43,958 nt of DNA from positions 1 through 43,958 of the forward strand of contig DDLV01000022.1 of assembly GCA_002340325.1 (NCBI GenBank), given 5' to 3'. Source of the DNA: Glaciecola sp. UBA2563. Its GTDB lineage: Bacteria; Pseudomonadota; Gammaproteobacteria; Enterobacterales; Alteromonadaceae. How positions within the stretch are numbered: the first letter of the stretch is position 1; each line of letters begins with the position of its first letter. Positions 32,791 through 39,786 of the stretch are shown piece by piece. The notes beneath the pieces were generated by a model. The model had not been told where the DNA came from. It saw only the letters and a list, made by a program, of their open reading frames with translations, and did no database searches. Position numbers and translations under genes: made by a program.

Positions 32791-33184
32791 GCCTGCAAGA
32801 CGTCAAAACCAAAGCAATCAACAACAACCTCAAAACCAAAATCAGATTAGCGCAGTTCATCAGTCAGTCATGTATAGCGGCCCTATACCTCCGGCAGATG
32901 AGTTGAAAAGACTTGAAGAAATTCAACCTGGTGCAGCTGAACGAATCATAACAATGGCTGAGAAAAGCCAAGAACATACCCATCAAATGGAATTGGGCGC
33001 TTTAAAAGCGAAAAAGTGGGAAGTGAGAATAGGTCAAATACTAGGTTTTATTGTCACCATCGTTGCTTTTGGATTCTGCGCTTATTTAGCAACAATTGGC
33101 CATGCTACTCTTGGTGGAATTATCGGCGGCACTACTATTACAGCGATAGCCACTGCATTTATATACGGTCGCAAACAGAACTAA
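32765..33184 (+). CDS. DUF2335 family membrane protein
   Basis: 139 residues. A Gln/Asn-rich start leads to SVMYSGPIPPADELKRLEEIQPGAAERIITMAEKSQEHTHQMEL, the DUF2335 signature. Two transmembrane helices follow (about 95-111 and 115-133). Such proteins are common in prophages and mobile elements, and their function is unknown; several neighbours of defence loci carry them. It forms cassette 2 with the gene before. Confidence 0.8.
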   Translation: MNRKTNKNKPARRQNQSNQQQPQNQNQISAVHQSVMYSGPIPPADELKRLEEIQPGAAERIITMAEKSQEHTHQMELGALKAKKWEVRIGQILGFIVTIVAFGFCAYLATIGHATLGGIIGGTTITAIATAFIYGRKQN

Positions 33185-33200
33185 CTTGCCATCTTTACAC

Positions 33201-33223
33201 AAACCCGCTTCGGCGGGTTTTTT
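33201..33223 (+). terminator. Terminator of cassette 2
   Basis: AAACCCGC, loop TTCG, GCGGGTTT then T. It is nearly identical in stem and loop to the terminators at 34336 and 35290. Confidence 0.9.
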
Positions 33224-33274
33224 GTGAGACTTACCTTCCCCACACTATACAAGCAGGAACGCTCCCTTCGCCCC

Positions 33275-33312
33275 TAGTACTGACAGTTATCATCTCTTAG
33301 ACTATTAGACAA
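33275..33312 (+). repeat. Cassette repeat R2
   Basis: Second copy of the 38-base element, the most diverged of the three. It lies 57 bases before the first gene of cassette 3. A TTGAAT and GATAAT pair with 17-base spacing (about 33335-33363) follows and could be the promoter. Confidence 0.65.
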
Positions 33313-33368
33313 ACCTAGGTTATTAGTCACAGATTGAATTTTGCATTAAAATTGCCGATAATTATTAT

Positions 33369-33935
33369 ATGGAAGCAATATTACCGGCACCTTTAAACCA
33401 AGTACCCGACTTTAAACAGTTGGCTAAAACTCTGCATTCTTTTATTAGGGATAGCGAACAACATACCGTTTATGCTGGACAGATAAATAGTGAGTTGAAA
33501 GCTTTTTATTCTGACACAATTGGACTTCGCTTGGAGATTGAGCAAACTAACAATGCGATTAAAGAATTAACATCTATTGATACTAATGAAAAATGCTATA
33601 AGTTGATCTCGATGCTATCAGATACACTTAACCAGATAGCAGATTCGATAGAAAAACAATCTGGCGTTTTGAATACAATTGCAAAGGTTAACGCTCTAAA
33701 AAAAGATACTCTTGACACATCTTTAATTACAAAAGTTATCGACGAAATGTATACCTCTAAAAAGAATATTTTAGATTCGATAGAACATGTCAAATCCTTT
33801 ATTGTGCCTGACGAAAATCTAATACAGATTGACTTTGACCGAATCAAGAAAGCCGTCGAGTCCCCATCTGTTACAATTCCTGATAATATTTCTGACGAAG
33901 AACTTCATAAATTTATTTTAAATTCAGGAAAATAA
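33369..33935 (+). CDS. Hypothetical helical protein, first gene of cassette 3
   Basis: 188 residues, mostly coiled coil (LRLEIEQTNNAIKELTSIDT; IADSIEKQSGVLNTIAK) with an acidic end. There is no ribosome site before the ATG and the candidate promoter places the transcript start at or near it, so a leaderless transcript is possible. It lies 8 bases before the next gene. It may be the antitoxin-like partner of that gene, by context only. Confidence 0.6.
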   Translation: MEAILPAPLNQVPDFKQLAKTLHSFIRDSEQHTVYAGQINSELKAFYSDTIGLRLEIEQTNNAIKELTSIDTNEKCYKLISMLSDTLNQIADSIEKQSGVLNTIAKVNALKKDTLDTSLITKVIDEMYTSKKNILDSIEHVKSFIVPDENLIQIDFDRIKKAVESPSVTIPDNISDEELHKFILNSGK

Positions 33936-33943
33936 ATCTCTTT

Positions 33944-34318
33944 ATGAACAAAGTGGAGCTAGGAAAGCTTTTCTCTTCTGAGTACCTAAATTACCCATCC
34001 GATGACCAAAAAAAGATACGAGAATTTATTCGGTATTTTATGGAAAATGGTTTTGATGGGTTAATTGGGAAAAACACTAACTCAAACAATGTGCACCCGC
34101 AAAATCCAAACTTTATAAATATTGTGGCTTATGCGCACAAGTACAAACTCTGGCATTACCATATTGGCATACCTGAATATGTAAAGAGCAAATCTAATAG
34201 TTACTCAACTTCTGAGTATGTTTTACATTATCAGTTATTCAGCGCCCAACATATTCGAATAGTGGATATGTCATCACACAACCCTTTTTCATTACCATCT
34301 GAAGATTATCTAAAGTAA
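33944..34318 (+). CDS. RelE-fold-like protein, possible toxin, second gene of cassette 3
   Basis: 124 residues. The second half, INIVAYAHKYKLWHYHIGIP, then TSEYVLHYQLFSAQHIRIVD and HNPFSLPSEDYL, has the strand order (HYHI, VLHYQ, IRIVDM) of small mRNA interferase-like proteins. I recall no exact family. Its length, closing place in a two-gene unit and terminator fit a toxin, but no catalytic residue can be proven by eye. Confidence 0.5.
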   Translation: MNKVELGKLFSSEYLNYPSDDQKKIREFIRYFMENGFDGLIGKNTNSNNVHPQNPNFINIVAYAHKYKLWHYHIGIPEYVKSKSNSYSTSEYVLHYQLFSAQHIRIVDMSSHNPFSLPSEDYLK

Positions 34319-34335
34319 GGACGATTCATTAAACC

Positions 34336-34359
34336 AACCCGCTTCGGCGGGTTTTTTTT
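34336..34359 (+). terminator. Terminator of cassette 3
   Basis: AACCCGC, loop TTCG, GCGGGTT then a run of T. Same stem as at 33201 and 35290. Confidence 0.9.
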
Positions 34360-34397
34360 GGCTATTAATTGTCAATCTGCAATCACACTTATGGTCA

Positions 34398-34435
34398 TAT
34401 TTCTGATAATAATACCATCTCAGACTAGTGTATAA
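34398..34435 (+). repeat. Cassette repeat R3
   Basis: Third copy of the 38-base element; 32 of 38 positions equal R1, and both copies share GTCAATCTG upstream beside the terminator. It lies 166 bases before the toxin gene of cassette 4. Confidence 0.75.
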
Positions 34436-34548
34436 AGGTGCGATTCTTGCTTTTATAAAGTGCTTATAATTTGCATTTCTCTGTACATTCATACAGTTAG
34501 CGCAATAAATAAAACCAAAGTCGTAACATTAAATTACATTAATAAGCA

Positions 34549-34589
34549 TTGACTTGAACAACTTTGTATATATATTTGTATATACAAAT
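34549..34589 (+). promoter_or_regulatory. Promoter and palindromic operator of cassette 4
   Basis: TTGACT (34549-34554) and TATATT (34571-34576) have a 16-base spacer. A perfect 16-base palindrome ATTTGTATATACAAAT (34574-34589) covers the -10 and start, and TTTGTATATA also recurs 12 bases upstream. This is the layout of an autoregulated toxin-antitoxin operon, where the ribbon-helix-helix antitoxin would bind. Confidence 0.65.
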
Positions 34590-34600
34590 CTAATCAAATC

Positions 34601-34936
34601 GTGATTAATGCCGAAATAATAACAGAGGATGATTGTTTGGAATTAATTATTGCACCATCGGTATTAAATAAGTTAATAACAAAACATGATGTTAGAGAAA
34701 CAGAGGTCGAAGAGTGTTTTTTTAACAGAGAGCATGGATTTTTGACCGACACTAGAGAGGAACACAAAACTGATCCTCCCACAAAATGGTTTATTGCAAA
34801 AACTGATTTAGGGAGAACATTAAAGGTTTGTTTTATGGTTATTGAAGAAAGAATAATAATAAAGACTGCATTCGAGCCAAAAGACAAAAAGCCAGAAGAG
34901 ATATATTTTCGGGCTTTCGGAGAACTCAAGAGATAG
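34601..34936 (+). CDS. BrnT/DUF4258-like toxin
   Basis: 111 residues from a GTG at 34601 (no in-frame ATG nearby). KLITKHDVRETEVEECFFNREHGFLTDTREEHKTDPPTKWFIAKTD and TLKVCFMVIEERIIIKTAFEP fit the BrnT/DUF4258 branch of the RelE fold. These act as mRNA interferases. Followed 9 bases later by an RHH-type gene, giving toxin-first order as in BrnTA. Confidence 0.7.
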   Translation: MINAEIITEDDCLELIIAPSVLNKLITKHDVRETEVEECFFNREHGFLTDTREEHKTDPPTKWFIAKTDLGRTLKVCFMVIEERIIIKTAFEPKDKKPEEIYFRAFGELKR

Positions 34937-34945
34937 GAAACGAAG

Positions 34946-35266
34946 ATGAAAAAAGAAGGGCAAATAAAACCAACTGCTGAAAACTGGGAGAACGGCTTAC
35001 TTGGTAATGACGAGGAATTTGCCAAGATAGCAGAGAGTATAACAAGCGATAAAGCAGATGAAATGCTCGCTCTACAGATGATTTCTATAAGGCTACAGAA
35101 AGATATGATAGAGCAACTTAAGTTTATAGCTAATATAAACGGAATAAAAGGATACCAGCCACTAATACGACGAGTCCTACAACGGTTTGTTGATTGTGAA
35201 ATGAAAGCAATTGCTATGGACCGAAATTTAAATACAACTGAAAATGAAGAGAAAATAAAAGCCTAA
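34946..35266 (+). CDS. Ribbon-helix-helix antitoxin-like protein
   Basis: 106 residues. MISIRLQKDMIEQLKFIANINGIKGYQPLIRRVLQRFV (about 46-83) is a BrnA-type or CopG-type RHH DNA-binding segment. The acidic amino part could neutralise the upstream toxin. It should bind the palindrome at 34574. An AGGAAACGAAG site precedes its ATG. Confidence 0.72.
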   Translation: MKKEGQIKPTAENWENGLLGNDEEFAKIAESITSDKADEMLALQMISIRLQKDMIEQLKFIANINGIKGYQPLIRRVLQRFVDCEMKAIAMDRNLNTTENEEKIKA

Positions 35267-35289
35267 ACTCTTCTCTGCTATAAAAAGAC

Positions 35290-35311
35290 AACCCGCTTCG
35301 GCGGGTTTTTT
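35290..35311. terminator. Bidirectional terminator between convergent genes
   Basis: AACCCGC, loop TTCG, GCGGGTT and six T on the plus strand. On the minus strand the stem is followed by GTCTTTTT. It ends cassette 4 and probably also the reversed P63C gene. Confidence 0.85.
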
Positions 35312-35312
35312 G

Positions 35313-36191
35313 TTACTCTAGAGGCAATTCTAGTGTTGTGTTTCGTTTGGGATAAGCTTGATTTATAAGCTTTCTAAACATCTCCCACGAATTACTTGCT
35401 TTCATAAACCCAATTACTGCATAAAGATGTTGCGCTAATGCAGGGTGCCCAACCTCATCAGTTAAAAATTGATGATGTCTTGCTTTTCTATTTCCTTTGG
35501 AATCTTTGGGATTCCTTGCTTCTAGCTCTTCAATTATTCCTGTTGCTAATCGCTCATAAACAAGATCCTTTGTATATTTTCCTACTACTCCAGGTCGTTT
35601 TACATTCATAGGATTCCATTCCCAACCTTTTAGCCTAAACATCTCTTTGTAAAATTCATCAGGAAATCGCTTTGCCCATGCCGCCAATTCTTTTCTTAAA
35701 TATTTATCTAATATTGCCTGTAAAGCTTGCTTTTCCCGTATCTCTTGATAACCAGTAGCCTCATCAACCAAAGCAATAATTCCGACTTTAGCAAAAGCTC
35801 TAGTTAAAACTTCACATTGCTGGGCTATTACCAGTTGTTTTGGTGTAAGAACGTTATGTTTTCTTGCTTCCAGCATAGCATCACAAATATCTGCTAATGT
35901 GGTTGCCTCATACCCTGCTGCCACACGCCCGCCTCTTCCAGGTCTTATAAATCTAATTGGGTTATTGAGCGCCATGGCTAAATCATTGTTTATATGGACT
36001 TTTAGGTTATTTTTATCTAAAAACCCTTTCAATAATGCACCATGGCGCTGCCCTAATCCTAATGCTGTCTGCATTCCTCTACCTGACAAGACTCTTGTCC
36101 CATCTTGTAGGACATAGCAAGGAATCTCAACTTCACCAATTCTTAATGGGGTATCAATTGATCCATGTGTAGCTCTTTTTATTTCATTCAT
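35313..36191 (-). CDS. P63C domain protein
   Basis: 292 residues. KRFPDEFYKEMFRLKGWEWNPMNVKRPGVVGKYTKDLVYERLATG and KGNRKARHHQFLTDEVGHPALAQHL are the P63C domain (residues about 160-270), found in prophages of many bacteria with no proven function. The amino part (VLSGRGMQTALGLGQRHGALLKGFL) resembles phage antirepressor-like or KilA-N-adjacent proteins. It faces against the other cassettes, and two copies of TTGCACTTTGG lie at its promoter end. Confidence 0.8.
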   Translation of the reverse strand: MNEIKRATHGSIDTPLRIGEVEIPCYVLQDGTRVLSGRGMQTALGLGQRHGALLKGFLDKNNLKVHINNDLAMALNNPIRFIRPGRGGRVAAGYEATTLADICDAMLEARKHNVLTPKQLVIAQQCEVLTRAFAKVGIIALVDEATGYQEIREKQALQAILDKYLRKELAAWAKRFPDEFYKEMFRLKGWEWNPMNVKRPGVVGKYTKDLVYERLATGIIEELEARNPKDSKGNRKARHHQFLTDEVGHPALAQHLYAVIGFMKASNSWEMFRKLINQAYPKRNTTLELPLE

Positions 36192-36193
36192 TT

Positions 36194-36252
36194 TTGCACT
36201 TTGGTATATAAATTATATTAATCACCAATATGCATTATATATTGCACTTTGG
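36194..36252. repeat. Direct repeats before the P63C gene
   Basis: TTGCACTTTGG occurs at 36194-36204 and 36242-36252, 48 bases apart. The first copy starts 3 bases upstream of the start codon. The AT-rich sequence between could hold the gene's promoter, so these look like operators for self-control. Confidence 0.55.
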
Positions 36253-36349
36253 CAAGTACTTACGATGAGTAACTAATATACGTTTTCAACAAAATCGATT
36301 TATACCCATTTCATATTAAGCGGGTTTTTTGTTGGCTGCTATAAAATAA

Positions 36350-36391
36350 ATTACTATCGGTTATTGACATATGATTACTATCGGTTATTAT
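36350..36391 (+). promoter_or_regulatory. Second early promoter with two immunity operators (pL-like)
   Basis: ATTACTATCGGTTAT occurs twice, at 36350-36364 and 36374-36388, 24 bases apart; its core is the reverse complement of the immunity operator at 30798. TTGACA (36364-36369) and TATTAT (36386-36391) have a 16-base spacer, the same geometry as at 30795-30822. A strong AAGGAG site leads into the first gene. The repressor should silence both early operons. Confidence 0.85.
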
Positions 36392-36416
36392 TACCTCATA
36401 AAGTCAAGGAGCCAAC

Positions 36417-36752
36417 ATGCTAAACCCTCAAATCTGCTACACCAGCCATCAGATAGATGAATATGTGAATAAATCTCAATTAGAAGTTTTGCTCGATGCT
36501 GAGGATTTAGCTGATTTAGTCATGGAAGGGAAAAAGCTATTTTGGCCTGATGTTAAATACCCTCCTGTTAGCATTACTCGACGAAATGCGATTGAAAACA
36601 CAGACGTAAACGCTATCACGGTAAAACATTATGCCACTGGCTACAACGGCGAAGAACTTGGCGAGAAAATAAACGAAGCTATACGCGATTCAGCGATTGA
36701 TTTAATTCAAGAAGCGCTTAACGACTACAGCGCAAATCCAGAGGTTTACTGA
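36417..36752 (+). CDS. First gene of the recombination operon, hypothetical
   Basis: 111 residues. It starts at an ATG with AAGGAGCC before it. A helical acidic start (QIDEYVNKSQLEVLLDAEDLADLVMEG) leads to a basic middle and a carboxy-terminal helical part. Not recognised. As the first gene after the pL-like promoter it could act early against host defences or control transcription. Confidence 0.6.
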   Translation: MLNPQICYTSHQIDEYVNKSQLEVLLDAEDLADLVMEGKKLFWPDVKYPPVSITRRNAIENTDVNAITVKHYATGYNGEELGEKINEAIRDSAIDLIQEALNDYSANPEVY

Positions 36753-37183
36753 TGAACCTTAAATCACTTTACACCGCACACATTCTTCGCAGCGCATACA
36801 AACGCGCCGGGATTCATTATTCAATAAAACCTAGCGCCAAAGGCTGGCGCTTAGAACTCGAAAAAGGGCAAGACATGGAAGATGTTAACGAATTAAAAAG
36901 ACTTCAGTTGAGCGAAGCAGAAATGCAACACGAGTGCTTATGTCAACGATTCGATTTGGAACGAGCAAAGTTAATAAAAATTGCTGATGCGCTTAAAAAA
37001 GAAAAATGGCCGGTGATTTATGTTGTGCTTGAAAGTGAATTAACGGTTACATCGGGACTTTTAAAAGACACCAATTTATCAACAAACTTTGTCCGAGGAT
37101 GCGAGCAAAGCATAAATGAAATGGCAGCTCTTAGGGATTTTTTGGAGAGTTTCTACACAAACACTAAGCGAGAATTAGTATGA
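36752..37183 (+). CDS. Hypothetical early protein
   Basis: 143 residues, helical, with LKRLQLSEAEMQHECLCQRFDLERAKLIKIADALKK as a coiled coil and a later Glu-rich region. TGATG overlap with the gene before. No known family seen. Confidence 0.55.
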   Translation: MNLKSLYTAHILRSAYKRAGIHYSIKPSAKGWRLELEKGQDMEDVNELKRLQLSEAEMQHECLCQRFDLERAKLIKIADALKKEKWPVIYVVLESELTVTSGLLKDTNLSTNFVRGCEQSINEMAALRDFLESFYTNTKRELV

Positions 37184-37554
37184 GTCTATTTAAGGTTTAT
37201 GGCGTCACCGAAACAGTGGCTAAAACTGCCGGCATTAAAGCGGTAGATAAATACTCGATTAAAAAACGGCCAAAATGCCAATCGGATTATATCGAAGCCG
37301 CCAAAATTGAAGCCGCTAAATGCTTTGAAAAAATGAAACCTGTTGCACTATCGAGAGCTTTCGATACTCCCGAAAGAGCTTACGAGTTTATCGAGCTGAC
37401 CAAGCGCACCGTTAAACACAGAGACCTTCACGTAATGGTTCATTTGCAGAAAAAAGACGCCACCGGAAAGGTTATGTTAAGCCCTAAAGGCAAGCCCTTA
37501 ATGCAATGGAAAAGATATCACGACGGAATTTTAGATGGAGCGAAAGTGGCATGA
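37180..37554 (+). CDS. Hypothetical early protein
   Basis: 124 residues, basic (VDKYSIKKRPKCQSDYIEAAKIEAAKCFEKMKP). A beta-rich end, LHVMVHLQKKDATGKVMLSPKGKPLMQWK, suggests nucleic-acid contact. ATGA overlap with both neighbours. Not recognised; it is likely to serve recombination, since ERF follows directly. Confidence 0.55.
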   Translation: MSLFKVYGVTETVAKTAGIKAVDKYSIKKRPKCQSDYIEAAKIEAAKCFEKMKPVALSRAFDTPERAYEFIELTKRTVKHRDLHVMVHLQKKDATGKVMLSPKGKPLMQWKRYHDGILDGAKVA

Positions 37555-38312
37555 GCAACGAACTTACCATAAACACCGCTGATAAATTACTTGAGATAGC
37601 GGTCAATAAAGATGCTGACATAGAAAAGCTTGAGCGACTAATGGTTATGCAAGAAAAGCATATGGCTAAAGTTGCTCAACAGGAATTTAATGCAGCGCTT
37701 TCTAAATTCCAAAAAGAATGCCCAGTTATTAAAAAGACTAAGGAAGGCTACAACTATAAATATGCTGATATGGATGTCATTGTTCAAACAATAAAAGATA
37801 CGCTTTTTGAGTGCGGTTTATCTTATCGTTTTGAACAAAGTCTTGATAATGGCATCCGCGTCAAATGCATTGTTTCTCACACTGGTGGACATAGCGAATC
37901 AAGTAAAATGATTGGCTCTGCTGACACCACAGGCAGTAAAAACGCAATTCAGTCTATTGGTTCCGCTGTTACCTACATGAAGCGTTACACGCTAATTGAT
38001 GTGCTGGGTTTAGCATCATCTGATGAAGATGTTGACGGTCGCCAACCGAACGACATACCCCCTGATGTTTTGTACGGCATGCTACTTAAATACAACGCTT
38101 TAGTAAAAGAGCATTTTGACGCCATTGTCGACATAAAAACATCGATAGCAAATGACGATGCAGCACACGCCTTTATTCAATGGAAAGAGTTGGGTCATGA
38201 AGTACAGAAATCATTATGGCTAGCCCCTTCTAAAGGCGGGATTTTCACTACTAAGGAAAGAGAGGCGCTACAGGCTACTCATAAAGCAAAGCAAATGGAG
38301 AAGGTAACTTAA
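37551..38312 (+). CDS. erf: ERF family single-strand annealing recombinase
   Basis: 253 residues from the ATG at 37551, overlapping the preceding TGA. The ERF signature is clear: AQQEFNAALSKFQKECPVIKKTKEGYNYKYADMDVIVQTIKDTL, then AIQSIGSAVTYMKRYTLIDVLGLAS. ERF anneals single strands for phage recombination and genome circularisation. The last 80 residues are a helical tail. The SSB-like gene nearby is a usual partner. Confidence 0.92.
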   Translation: MSNELTINTADKLLEIAVNKDADIEKLERLMVMQEKHMAKVAQQEFNAALSKFQKECPVIKKTKEGYNYKYADMDVIVQTIKDTLFECGLSYRFEQSLDNGIRVKCIVSHTGGHSESSKMIGSADTTGSKNAIQSIGSAVTYMKRYTLIDVLGLASSDEDVDGRQPNDIPPDVLYGMLLKYNALVKEHFDAIVDIKTSIANDDAAHAFIQWKELGHEVQKSLWLAPSKGGIFTTKEREALQATHKAKQMEKVT

Positions 38313-38857
38313 TGCCAGTGAATATCAAAAAACTGCCTAGCGTCAAATATTTAAACGAATGTTTTAATGTTTGTTTTGAGAAAGGTGTTTTGCATTGGAA
38401 AGAGCGTCCCTTGCATCATTTTCTTAATAATGCTTCTAGGAATAGGTGGGTAACACTGTACGCCAATAAAATAGTCAACCCTGCTTTGAATAAAGGTTAT
38501 CAAAAGGTTTGGATTAATAACACTCCTTATGCAGTGCATAGAATAATTTTCAAAATGCACAACGGAAGCGAGCCCAAAATAGTTGACCATATTAATCAAT
38601 GCCGTTGTGACAATAGGATCGCTAATTTGCGTGCCGCCTCGCCACAACAGAATTGCATGAACAAGAAAGTAGTAGCTAACAGCAAAACTGGGATAAACGG
38701 CGTGCATCATTCTGGATATGGTGGTTTTCGCGTTAGGACAAAACATAAAAACAAAGTAGTTAATCTTGGAACATTTGATGATTTTTTTGAGGCGTGTTGC
38801 GTTAGAAAGTCAGCGGAAATGAAAAATGAGTTTTATCCAAATGGGAGGACAGCATGA
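38312..38857 (+). CDS. HNH endonuclease of the homing type
   Basis: 181 residues. AVHRIIFKMHNGSEPKIVDHINQCRCDNRIANLRAASPQQN is the HNH motif seen in phage homing endonucleases, and KTGINGVHHSGYGGFRVRTKHKNKVVNLGTFDDFFEA is an AP2-like DNA-binding repeat. It lies between erf and ssb with 1-base and 4-base overlaps. A free-standing homing nuclease here is likely; its ends are too neat to locate insertion scars. Confidence 0.85.
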   Translation: MPVNIKKLPSVKYLNECFNVCFEKGVLHWKERPLHHFLNNASRNRWVTLYANKIVNPALNKGYQKVWINNTPYAVHRIIFKMHNGSEPKIVDHINQCRCDNRIANLRAASPQQNCMNKKVVANSKTGINGVHHSGYGGFRVRTKHKNKVVNLGTFDDFFEACCVRKSAEMKNEFYPNGRTA

Positions 38858-39219
38858 AAATTGGCGTTAACTTAAAAATCGATGTTACCAATATTGATAA
38901 ATCAAAAATGTTTAAAGGTCAGAATGGGACTTACTTAGACGCCACTGTTTTTATCGATACAGAGAGTCATGACAACTATGGTAATCACGGAATGATAACG
39001 CAAAACTGGAAAGACGCGCCAAAAGGCCAAACACCAATTTTGGGCAATGCAAAGGTATTTTGGACCGAACAACAAGGAAACGGGCAAGGAAGCTATCAAG
39101 CCCCAAAGCAACATACCTCGACATCGCAACAGACTGGGCAAGGTCAAGAGTCGAGCTTTGATTGCTCAGATGACATTCCGTTTATGAGAGTTAACGACAA
39201 GTTGAGTTTAGTTATTTAA
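38854..39219 (+). CDS. Single-strand DNA-binding protein-like
   Basis: 121 residues. A beta-rich first half (KIGVNLKIDVTNIDKSKMFKGQNGTYLDATVFI) of OB-fold type, a Gln/Ser/Gly-rich linker, then DDIPFMRVNDKLSLVI. The DDIPF tip is the SSB motif that recruits partner proteins, here followed by eleven extra residues. It is shorter than bacterial SSB and probably works with ERF. Confidence 0.7.
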   Translation: MKIGVNLKIDVTNIDKSKMFKGQNGTYLDATVFIDTESHDNYGNHGMITQNWKDAPKGQTPILGNAKVFWTEQQGNGQGSYQAPKQHTSTSQQTGQGQESSFDCSDDIPFMRVNDKLSLVI

Positions 39220-39245
39220 GTTGAGTGTGTACTAGGAGAATAGAA

Positions 39246-39737
39246 ATGATTTGGATAATTTTAATAGTAATAGCAGTTGCGTTTGGATTTTTGGGTGCTG
39301 GTTGGATTTTTAGCGTTTTAGAAAGCAACAAAATAAAACAGGAAAACAACAATGTTTTTGGCGGTCTAATTTGTATTTTCTTATCTGTGTGTGTTTTGGC
39401 TTCAGGCGTCTATATCGTGCCGCAATACAACGTTTGGGCACAAGGGCTACAAGGTCAAGCTGAATTGGCTAGAGCGGAGCAAAACAAACAAATTCGCATT
39501 CAGACCGCTAAAGCACTAAAAGAAGCGGCGGTATTTGAAGCAGAAGCAGAAATTGAACGAGCAAAAGGTGTTGCAGAGGCTAATCGAATTATTGCTGATG
39601 GACTTGGTGGTTCGGAAGGATATTTACGCTGGCGCTATATTGAAATGCTGCAAGAAACTGGCGGAAAAGGCAGAGAGACTATTTACATTCCTACTGAAGC
39701 CGGCATCCCAATTCTAGAAGCGAATCGAATTAAATGA
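39246..39737 (+). CDS. Membrane protein with SPFH/prohibitin-like end
   Basis: 163 residues from the ATG at 39246. Two transmembrane helices (about 2-22 and 37-58) are followed by a coiled coil rich in Ala/Glu (FEAEAEIERAKGVAEANRIIADGLGGSEGYLRWRYIEML). This last part is the tail of SPFH (prohibitin/stomatin) proteins, but the central SPFH domain is missing. Such short versions recur in phages; a membrane role during infection is guessed. Confidence 0.7.
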   Translation: MIWIILIVIAVAFGFLGAGWIFSVLESNKIKQENNNVFGGLICIFLSVCVLASGVYIVPQYNVWAQGLQGQAELARAEQNKQIRIQTAKALKEAAVFEAEAEIERAKGVAEANRIIADGLGGSEGYLRWRYIEMLQETGGKGRETIYIPTEAGIPILEANRIK

Positions 39738-39786
39738 AAACCCCTCTTTTATTCACCCTGTTTATTATTTGGTAAGGCAACAACTA

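Noticed and set aside
34594..35025. Minus-strand frame over the toxin-antitoxin pair
   Set aside because: Ser- and Val-rich shadow translation, no ribosome site, and it would run against two well-formed genes.
36305..36331. Terminator before the pL-like promoter
   Set aside because: AAGCGGGTTTTTTG looks like the right half of the cassette terminators, but the left arm is reduced to ACCC. It is at most a worn remnant.
38351..38746. Minus-strand frame opposite the HNH gene
   Set aside because: The plus-strand HNH motif and exact operon overlaps show which strand is coding.
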